Source: Daedaleopsis sinensis
Taxonomy: Eukaryota; Basidiomycota; Agaricomycetes; Polyporales; Polyporaceae
NCBI GenBank assembly: GCA_033807695.1
Contig: CM066302.1
Coordinates: 4,154,001-4,218,000, forward strand
DNA: 64,000 nucleotides
Direction: 5' to 3'
Position numbers and translations under genes: made by a program. Below the pieces are notes generated by a model. The model searched no databases. It was not told where the DNA came from and saw only the letters and a program-made list of their open reading frames with translations. Below are positions 55,236 to 64,000 of the stretch, in pieces. Positions within the stretch are counted from its first letter, which is position 1; every line of letters begins with the position of its first letter.

Positions 55236-57792
55236 TCACGGCATCATCCCGAGCCCCATCTGCATCCCCGCCCCACCGTGTCCGTTTCCGTGTCCGTGCC
55301 CATGTCCGTGTCCATGCCCGTGTCCATGCCCGTGCACGACGGCAGCAGACGCGCCCGCGACGGCCGCGAGCCGCCACTGCATCGCCGCGCGCCGCGGGTC
55401 GCCCACCACGCCCTTCACGCCCGTGCCCATGCCCGAGCCCATACCCATACCCATACCGCCAGCGCCCGCGTTGACGTTGACGTTGACGTTCGCGGGAGAA
55501 CCCTGCCCTTGCCCGTGCCCGAGTCCGTGTGCGTGTACGTGGCCCGCGTGTACGGAGGCAGACGCAGGTACGGAGGCATGCACAGACGCAGACGCAGACG
55601 GAGGTACGGAGGCAGGTACAGGGACGGGCGGGAGCGCAGCGGGCGGGAGCGCGGGCGACGCGAGCGGCGTGAGCGGCGACGAGGGCGCCATGCCCGGATC
55701 CGCGCCCTGCCCTTGTCCCTGCCCGTGCCCTTGCCCGTGCCCTTGTCCCAAACCGGAGGACGATTTCGCCTTCGTCGGGCTCTGGCTCTGTGTCTTCACG
55801 GACAGGCTTGTGGTCACTTTCGGCCGCGGCTTGCTCTTCGACGTCCCCGTACCCGGTGCTGTCGACGAGGAAGTTGACGCGGAGGCAGAGGCGGAAGCAG
55901 AGGCAGAGGAGGCAGAGGCAGAAGTTGAGGGGGCAGAGGAGGCGGAAGAGGAGGCGGAGGAGGAGGCAGAGGCAGATGCAGAGGCAGAGGCGAGGGCCTC
56001 GACGCGCGCGGCGCGCGCGCCGCGCTTGTGCTGCCCGCGGCGCGACTCCTTCGGGTACTCGCACACGAGGCCGCGGCGCGTGCACTGGCTGTGGGGCGGC
56101 GTGAGCACTCGCGCATGTATGCACAAAACCACGCGCACGGACGGGGAACGGGGAACGGGGGGCTAGCGCGGGGGTGCGCGCAATGGAGATGAAGGGGCAG
56201 CGGAAGGAGGGAGAATACAGGATCGAGAAACAGAGAAACAAAGAAAGAGAAAGAAAGAAACAGAAACACAAACAGAAAACCACTCACTTGCACCGCGTCG
56301 CGCCCCCCGCCGGCGGCGGCCCGCACGCGATCTTGCGCTCGCGGCAGAACAGGCACGCCATGATCGGCTTCTTCTTCTCCGGCTCGCGCGCGTCCCCTGC
56401 CCCGCTCCCGTCTGCCCCCCCGTTTGCCCCGGCGCCTGGGCCGGACCCAGGGGTGGTCATGGTGAGCTTGAACATGGTCTGCCCGGGGCCGGGGGGCGGG
56501 CCGTCGATGACCATCGCGAGTGCGCAGGTCGGTGCGGCCGATGCTGATGTTGATGTTGATGTGGAGGAGGACGCTGCGGTTGAGTTGGGAGCGGAGGAGG
56601 ACGAGGACGAGGCGGTCGAGGTGGGAGCGGAAGAGGAGGAAGAAGAGGCAGCAGAGGAAGAAGACGGCGACCCGGGCAGCTGCGGGAACGGGTAGTCGAC
56701 GACGCGCGGCGGGGACGCGGCGCGCGCGGGCCCGGGGTGCTTGCGCGGGCGCCCGCGCGGCCGCTTCTGGCCCTGCGCGTGTGTATGTGTATGTGGGGCG
56801 GGGCTGGACGACTGCGACTGCGACTGTGACTGCGACGGGGAAGGGGAGGGTTGGGGCGCGGGCGGGGGGCAGAGCGCGGCCATGGGGGGCGGGGACGCGC
56901 TCTTGCGCTTCGTGGGCACGCACGACGCCGTGCCCGTGCCCGTGCCCGTGCCCGTGCGCGCGGGGGACGCGCGGGGCCTGGGCGAGAGGGGCGTGATCGC
57001 GCCCTCGAGCGTGTAGCTGCGCGTCGGGCCTGCGGGGAGGGGCCGGTGGAGGGACATGGACGGCGCGGGGTAGTCCATGCCCATGTTCATGCCCATGCTG
57101 AGGGCGGCGGAGAGGTCGGGGGAGTCGAGGTACACCCCTGGGGCGAACGGGTGCGGGAAGCCGGCGGTGAGGAGCGGGGGCTGGGCGGTGTCGAGGTCTG
57201 GGGGCTGCGGGGGGTAGAACTGGGTGCGTGGATGGGATGCAGGGCGGGGCGGGGAAGGGCAAGGGCAAGAGGAAGAAGGGGAAGGGGAAGGGGGAGAAGG
57301 GGAAGGGGGGATGAATGGGATGAATGTTTGCACAGAGGGAAGCGGATGGAAGGGAGCGGGACTCACCCCGGGGGCGTCGTCCCATGGGGGACCTGGCATG
57401 GGGTACTGCACCTCGTAGGCGGCGTCGAGCGCGGGCTCGGCGTACTCCTCCTTGCACTCGAGCATGGGCTCGTCCGCGTCGTCCATGTCCTCGGGCGCAG
57501 GGTCAGGGTCGTCGACGTAGTGCATGTGCGCGTCGTACTGGACGAAGGGCGAGGAGTCGGCCATCCAGATGTGCGAGGAGTCGTCCGCCGGGTCCTCGCA
57601 CTTGATAGATATAGCGGTGTGTGCCGGGTGGGGGTGGGAACGGGCACGGGCGGAGGGGGGCGCGGGTGTTGGCGAGTGCGGGGAGGGGTGATGGGCACGG
57701 TGGGAGAGGGGATAGTCGCGCTGCCCGGGAAAATCGGGTGAGAAGAAGAGGATCACGTCGGTTAAGGAGATGGGAGAAGCTGACCGTGTCAT
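55236..57792 (-). CDS. Zn(2)Cys(6) fungal transcription factor with AT-hook-like motif
   Basis: Exons are 57367-57792, 56288-57219 and 55236-56088, with introns of 147 and 199 bases. The start is ATG at 57792 (MTRSASPISLTDVI). The frame is open to 58038, but that stretch contains splice-donor-like sites and is probably 5' UTR. A basic GRPRK core (KRPRGRPRKHPG) resembles an AT-hook. The zinc cluster spans intron 2: ACLFCRERKIAC, ten residues, then C, and NQCTRRGLVCEYP, giving the C-x2-C-x6-C spacing twice. The zinc cluster binds CGG-type half sites, and the N-terminal half is acidic and proline-rich, plausibly an activation region. After the cluster come Ala/Ser repeats, a Gly-Gln-Gly-His run and a Gly-His run near the C-terminus. 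I see no fungal-specific middle homology domain, so targets are unknown. Confidence 0.8.
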
Positions 57793-58320
57793 GGTGTACG
57801 TACTCGGGCGCGTGCTCAGGGTAGGCGGAGGGGAGAGAAGATGACGAGAAGGCTGGGAGGCGGGGGTCGAGCGCGCGAGCAGTGTGACTTGGACCGACGA
57901 ACGCTGTGTGCGGGGAGGGCGTGAGTGCTCCCCGTTACGGTCGTTGGGAGGGAGCGAGGTGGGCTCTGGACGAGGACTCACCGGAGTGGAGGTAGTGATT
58001 GGGCCGGAGAACGCTGGCAGATGATGGCATGCTCTCACGAAAATGGCGAGGGAGATCTGTGGGGGCGGTGGGAGGGATGTGGGGGGAGTTGGGCGGGGGG
58101 CGGTCGTAGTCGTTCAAGTCGTTCTCGAGGGGAGGAGGGAAGTGGAAGAGGCCGGGGATGTTGGCGGAGTGGGCGAGGGCGTGCATGGGCGGCGGCGATC
58201 GAGGATCGGGTGTGCACGCGGGGTCGAGCGGGGGATATGAAACGATCGCGGAAGCAAAGGATGAGGGGGAGGAGGAGGGAGGACGGCCAGGGAGCGGATA
58301 CTTAAGGATGCTCGAACAGG
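57793..58320. other. Likely 5' region of the zinc-cluster gene
   Basis: A GTGAGT donor on the minus strand at about 57978-57983 suggests a 5' UTR intron. No separate gene is seen. Confidence 0.4.
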
Positions 58321-61300
58321 TTAGCGAGCAAAATACACGTGTGCACTCTCGCCTGCCACTCGCATCCCACTCCGTATGCCACAAAGCTAGCCCCTTCCCA
58401 ATCCTGCCATCCCACCCTTATCGCCCACCCACCGACCCACGCCCGCCCCCTACGCACCCGCCCCCCTCCTCCCCCTCCCCGTCCCACCCGCCCAGAACAA
58501 CCTCAGATGCGCGCACATTCCACCGAGCGTCCCCAAGCGCGACCGGCTGCGCGCCCGTGTGCTCATATATGAAACTTCCCAAGACGTAACAGCCCAAAAG
58601 CGTCCGCTGCCTCACGACACCCACCGTGACCTCTCTCCTCAGAGACTCCCTCCCAGCGCACCCCCCAGGTCTTCCCACGGCGCACGTATGTCAATCCTCC
58701 ACCCACATTCTCCCCCAATGCCCCCTCTCCTCGCATCTCCGGCCCGCACCCCCTTCGTATCACGCCATCCGCCCTCTCCTCGCACCGGCCCTCCCGTTCT
58801 GCACGCACCCGCCTGCCGTCCGTGCTGGATGCAATCAATCCTATGTCGCCCGGCGAGCAACCTCTATTCAACGCCCGCAGCCGCCTCCCCGCGTCCGTTA
58901 GCTAATCCCCAGCTGCCCCCCGCCCGTATGACTCCCTAAGTTGCCCGCGTGCGCCCCCGGATCTAGTCCTAGTGCCCCCCTCAGGCTCACAGGCTCACAC
59001 GACTAGTGCGCGCACGCGCGACGCACAGATCGCGCATCAGCTCACAATCTGCATGCATCGATGCTTCTAACCCCCCATCGCGCGCACGGGTCCACTTTGC
59101 CCCGCACACGCTGCACACTGCAATTTCACGACATTGGCATTCTCCAGGGCCGTGCGTCGCAATTAGGGCAATTAGTGGCCACGCCACGCCAATCGCTCGC
59201 GCGAATTCCGAATCCTCGCTGCGACTGACGACGCCACGTATACGTATTCCACGGACCACGAAGTCCTGGGGCCACAGCCGCGGCAGACGGGTACTCGACA
59301 CTTTGAATTCGATGCCTTTCACTGGCATGAAATTGATGCGACAGGATCATGGACGTCGGGACGTCGGCGTACGGCATCATGCTCTCCTTCCCCGGCGCGT
59401 ATGCGTATGTACTTATCCAAATTCCACAGACGCTGCGCCGTGCGCGCAGTTGTACGTCGCACCGCACGTCGCACTCGGGGCGCTGGACATCGACGTCGGA
59501 CGCTGAGCGGATCGATATCCGAAGCGTGGAGGCTGCTGCCAGCGGTGTGGCTAAACGCACGCGCACGTGGCGCCTGCCAGTGGTACGCTACAGTATTGCT
59601 TACTCGCGTCCGACCGTCCGCGCGTCGGGGAGGAGGAAGCAATAGGCGATAGCGCACCTGTGGACACCCTGGTGGGCCATCGCTGACAGCGGCGCCGGGT
59701 GCGGACGCGTTGCATTGCGTTCTGCGTGTTCTCACAATTGCAAGTTGAATTCAACTTGAAGGCAGACGTCGTGACTCCGTGACTCGGATGCCACTCACCA
59801 TGCGGGCACGCCCAGAGCTTTCTCCTCTCAAGAATATCGATATCGATATCGATGGACTCAGTATTAGTACGGGGCCCGTGGCAGCATATACACAACCCAG
59901 GCAACTCTCCGCCCGTACGTCGCCCGGCCCGCCCCGTGCGCACTAAACGCACTAACCACGCCCGACAGCTCGGTATGCATTGCGCATGTTTGTGCGCACA
60001 CTTCTGGCTTGTAGGTTTATGCACACCGGCTCCCGGGCTCCACGACGTGGTGTGGCTAAACCCAAATGCGCAGCGGCACTGCGTCGTTGCCCTCCTACCA
60101 GGCGAAGGGCGGACGGGCGTCGGGCTGCGTCTCTCGCACCACCGTGCACGTACACGTGGCTGGAGATTTCCTGCATCCTGCATCTTGAAGGTGTATCTTC
60201 GCGTTCGCGACGCAGTCTCCCGACATCCGACTCTTTCAGGTCCGCTGCGAACGGCCCGTCGCCATCGTGATTCGTCGCCGTCGCCGTCCCCGTCGCCGCC
60301 GTCGTCAGAGCAAAGCCCAAGCCCACCCGCGAAAAGAAGAAAAGGCAGTCGTCGGTCGGCGGATCAGACTCGGACAGCCGGCAACTGGCAACTGGTGCTT
60401 CTCGTGCCGTGTTTGCGGCGCTGGTGCGCATCCACGCCCCCGTGCCGTCATCTATTATTGAACTCCACGCATCCCTCGCACGCGCACGCGCACCGTCTGC
60501 TCCGCGCAGACCCAGCCCTGGGGACTCGACCGTCGGCCGATACCCGACACGACCCGCGCCCCAGCGCGATGTCGAACGCGGCCGAGGACGTCGACGCGCC
60601 CCAGTGCCCTGAATCATCGGGGCAATTAATATCAATATCATATCGCATCTCGTCCCGTCCGCTCTCCGACCCTCGGACGCGAGTTCCAGGGCCCTAGCCG
60701 ACTGCTCAACGTTCAGCAGTGCTCGCGTCCTCATCGCGATTCGCGGGGGCCGTGGAGCTGCGCTGCGCCCAGCCAGGCCCTGCGCGCCGTCGTGGCGGCA
60801 CACGACTGGCAGGAGCTTCCCCGTACCGGCACGGACCACGGCCCCCATCCCGACGAAGGCGAGCTGCGCTATACATACACACACACACCGCGACACGACG
60901 CGGAGGACGACCAGCACCGGGTAGCGACCCAGATCGACCGCCATCGACAGTGGGGCGCTGCCTGCGGCAGGGTCGAGCTCCTCGATCTCCTCGATCTGCC
61001 CGGAAGAGCGGGAGCGTGGACACTCGGTACTCAGTACCCGGTACCCAGTACTCAGCATGCGGATCGGCGCCCAGCGTCCCGCGTCCACCGCGCCCGGACG
61101 TCCCCTCTCCGTGGCTCGGTACTGAGTACTCAAGCTCAAGCATCGACCCGCCCGGTGGGCCGCAGCCCCGCCAGATCCGCGCTGCCCCAGCCCCAGCCCC
61201 CAGTACCAGTACCAGTCCCAGTCCCAGTCCCAGTACCCGAGCCTCGGACGCGAGCAGCGTGCCCGGGGTGGGTGTGTGGGCTGGGCCGTGCCGTGGCGGA

Positions 61301-64000
61301 TGACGAGATTCGGGGCACCTTCTGTCGGCGGACACCTGCTGTCGGCGCGCGCGCACCCCGGACTCAATGCGACTACGCATGCGATGTCACGCCCGCTGCC
61401 GGGGGTGTCCGCGTCGGTCGCGCGTCGGGCCTGTCCTGTCCTGTCCTGTCCTGTGCCTGCGCTCGAGGCCTCGCCGCCAAGAACGGACGCGAACGCGCCG
61501 TCCTGCGATGCGTGTGCGTGTGCGTGCATGGACGGGGTCCCCCGCCCGCGGCTCGGCATGCGTCCCTGTCTGGACTCTGTGCGAGCGAGGCCGCCCGTGC
61601 GTCCCCGGGCCCAAGCAAGTATGACAGTGCTGCCCCGCCGGCCGACGTCGCACTCCAGCACGCCCCATGGCAGCGACTGCGACTGCGACTGCGACTGCGA
61701 CTGCGGCTGGCCCCGGCCCCCGCGAAGCCACCACAGACGGCCCACAACCTCGTCCGCCGACAGCGACACGGGTGCATCCGGGGCTTCTGCAGGGTCGAGC
61801 GCCGGGCCCTGGCTGTGCGTGCCCAGGGCCTTGGAGCTTGGAGCTTGGCGGCACATATTTAGCGCAGTGGGGACCGCCCCTGTCCAGATTCGCACCCTGG
61901 TTGCATCATGGTATACTGAACGCCACGCCCTTCCGGAGGCCGCCCCAGGCCTCAGAGCCAGGACACGTACTGCCCCGGGGGGCTCCTGGGGCCTGCACGG
62001 CGAGAGCCGCCGCGTGCATAGGCTCGTCGAGGCGGCCGCCATTGAATGCACGCATGTGCTCTGCCGATCTCGCATGCGGGCCCTGCGAGCTTCTCATTTT
62101 CGATTTTCGAGGTTCGAACGCGCCGCCTTCCCCGCGGGACACGAGCGCAAGCGCAAGCGCACCGCGGGCCCCCCTTCTCGACCTCCCCGGCGACACCCCA
62201 TTTCCAGCCCGCCCGCACCCCCGCCCTGAAGCTGAAGCTTGAAGACTCGGACGGCGCAGACCGGCTGGCAGCACGCACGCACGCACGGGGTCGCCGTCGC
62301 ACGCCCCCTCCCGCTGTTCTCAGCCCTGTTGTCCCCGTGCGTGCGGCACTCGGCCCACGCGCACGCGCTCTTGGCCCCTCGCAGGCTGCGCGCAAGTATA
62401 GCACCGCCGCTGCTTCGCGCCCGGGACTATCCGTGCGCCGCCGTAAGCGGTGAGCGGGCGCCAGGGTTGCATCACCACAGACTATACTGAACACCCCTCC
62501 CTCCCGTCTGTCACTGGCTGGCCACGGCCGACACGACCGTCGGGCGAAACACGCCCGGGCCTCTCCTCTCACACTGCCCAGCCTGGGGCTCTCTGCTGCT
62601 GCACCCCCGTTCGCTCGGGGCTCACGATCCGGCACGTTGAAGACCGGTGCGAGATCAGCTCGTCCCCCGTCCCGTCCTTTCTCCCTTCGCGATACGAATA
62701 CGGATACGGGGCACGCTGCCGGGTGTCCGTGACGTGGATCTACGTGGATACGCCAGCCTGAAGCTTGATCCCCGGCAGCGCCGCGAGCACCCCATTCTCA
62801 GCGCATACCGGCGTGGCAGGCAGTCTGGTCTGTCGTCGTGCGTCATAGCGAAGCGTGTCGATTATCACGCTTCACGCCCGCCCGCCCCACAGGAGTGCAC
62901 AAGCGAGACGACCTCTCGCTCTCTCGAAGGCCCGAAGCACCGCGGGTAGCGCGAATTCATTGCTTTAGGCTCGCGAAGCGCGATTGCCCGAAGGCACGCG
63001 GGCCGGCGAGCGCGGATGACGCGTATGGCTTGGTTCTGGGAGGCGAGGGCGGTACTCAGCGGTAATGCTCAAGGACGGTGGCGACCGCCGACGACCGACG
63101 ACCGACGTCTGCGATCCCTCGGCCAGGCGAAGCCCGACGTCACGTCGCATGCGCGTGGATCGGCGCCGTGGGTGCATATGTGCACGTACGTACTCGCATG
63201 GCTGGCTGAGCATTCTTGCTCTTCTCCTGTGTCTTCTTCTCATTCTGCCTGTGCATCCAGATCCAGGTCCGCTCCCTCGATTCCTACCCTCTTTCCGTGC
63301 GCGGGCGTCTCGTCTGCCACTGCGGGCTGGGAGGGCGTTGGACGTGCAGTAACCCCCCTTGCGGTCCGAATTACAAATTACGCGATCTTGCAAACATGGT
63401 GTGACGTTCATTTCGCCACATTTCGTTACTTGGCGACACTCGCCGACGTCCTACCATCGATGCTTGGCTGCGCCACCAATCATGGACGAATGCACGGAAT
63501 ACGCCGGTGGACGCCGTACGCTCGTGGAATCGTGGGCAGCTACCCACCGAACCTCGCGAACTTGGACCATGGGCATGAGCCTGAACATCTATACTGACGT
63601 AGAGGGGCCTTCGGACGCGTACGGCCGCAGCAGCACCGTCTGGACACCTGATTGGCTTCAGGGTGCTGCAGATGCAGACCCTAGACAAGATTTCATCTTG
63701 CACGCACTGACAGCATCTGCTCTCGTAACAACCTGCCTTCGGGACGCAAGGCCCAGCACGCTAATCCGTAATCCGCGCCAATCTGGCATGTGCGCTGACA
63801 GCCCCAGCCGACGACGTGTGCTGCCATGACGGTGACGAGACGAGGCGCAGCACGCTCCTGAGGCCTGACAGGCGGTGGACGTCGAACCGCGGCCGTAACG
63901 TACTAGCACGACCACGTCGCGTCGCCCGCTGATGCGCCCCCTCGGTGTGCTCCGGGAGCCTATTCAGGCGCATTGGGCCACCGGAAGAAGCTCGAGAAGG
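58321..64000. other. GC-rich terminal region without a supported gene
   Basis: Long overlapping frames exist, the longest on the minus strand at 59952-62075, but they are Arg-rich with no motif and shadow one another on both strands. Simple repeats include ATCGAT units (about 59836-59853), GGTACTCAGTACC-type palindromes (about 61026-61060), CAGTCCCAGTCC units (about 61200-61240) and GCGACT units (about 61674-61702). A gene with small exons may be hidden here. Confidence 0.4.
61026..61240. repeat. Cluster of GTAC-centred palindromes and CAGTCC/CAGTAC repeats
   Basis: GGTACTCAGTACCCGGTACC and related words recur between 61026 and 61060. GGTACTGAGTACTC lies at about 61120. CAGTACCAGTACCAGTCCCA-type tandem units follow at about 61200-61240. 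Confidence 0.6.

Noticed and set aside
54715..57457. Several 300-550 codon frames overlapping the zinc-cluster gene on both strands
   Set aside because: They are other-frame readings of the same low-complexity DNA. Only the frame with the six-cysteine cluster and consistent splicing was kept.
59952..62075. 707-codon open frame on the minus strand
   Set aside because: It is Arg-rich and shadowed by similarly long frames on the other strand. It contains simple repeats and no motif, and GC-rich DNA gives such frames by chance.
1..64000. CRISPR arrays, rRNA genes and bacterial operon features
   Set aside because: None seen, and the intron-rich gene structure shows this is a fungal nuclear sequence.

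Overview
This is nuclear DNA of a filamentous fungus, most likely an agaricomycete basidiomycete. The evidence is dense GT-AG introns of about 50-60 bp (some to 200 bp), a basidiomycete-style BTB fragment and kinase-like gene, a Helitron, and secreted GH92 enzymes with many small exons. I saw no rRNA gene, convincing tRNA or CRISPR array. GC content is high except in a few AT-rich blocks (about 31.2-31.7 kb and 23.4-23.7 kb).

Layout. (1) 0-5.6 kb: the 3' two thirds of a Helitron Rep-helicase gene with one intron and one nonsense codon, split near its 3' end by a young gag-only LTR element (2295-5257). (2) 6.1-8.7 kb: a five-exon gene of unknown function and a small membrane-protein ORF. (3) 9-12.2 kb: nested repeats, including a probable non-autonomous DNA transposon with subterminal TTCGTGA/TCACGAA clusters inside inverted arms rich in TTGAAC. 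(4) 12.2-24.8 kb: two diverged copies (D1 12.2-15.1 kb, D2 20.2-24.8 kb) of a segment carrying a small orphan gene and, at its right end, the 5' end of a PH-domain gene plus part of a divergently oriented minus-strand gene. Between them is GC-rich sequence with no recognisable gene. (5) 24.5-28.2 kb: an apparently complete four-exon PH-domain gene. Its 3' end and the convergent 3' end of a GH92 gene are duplicated (27590-28813 and 32582-33825), and the copies bracket a 3.8 kb insert with a BTB fragment and a kinase-like gene. (6) 33.6-53.3 kb: the gene-rich part, with a GH92 alpha-mannosidase (-), an AAA+ ATPase (-), an MFS anion:cation symporter-type transporter (+), a second GH92 alpha-mannosidase (+) and a short-chain dehydrogenase (-). 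(7) 55.2-57.8 kb: a Zn(2)Cys(6) transcription factor with an AT-hook-like motif (-). (8) 58-64 kb: GC-rich sequence without a gene I can defend.

How the genes relate. The two GH92 enzymes carry signal-peptide-like N-termini and probably trim mannose from external glycans. They flank the transporter and the AAA+ protein, but the sequence gives no direct evidence of co-regulation beyond similar TATA-like elements about 45 bp upstream of both GH92 start codons. The left half is accessory DNA shaped by transposons and partial gene duplication. In particular, both ends of the PH-domain gene have been copied, in opposite directions along the chromosome.
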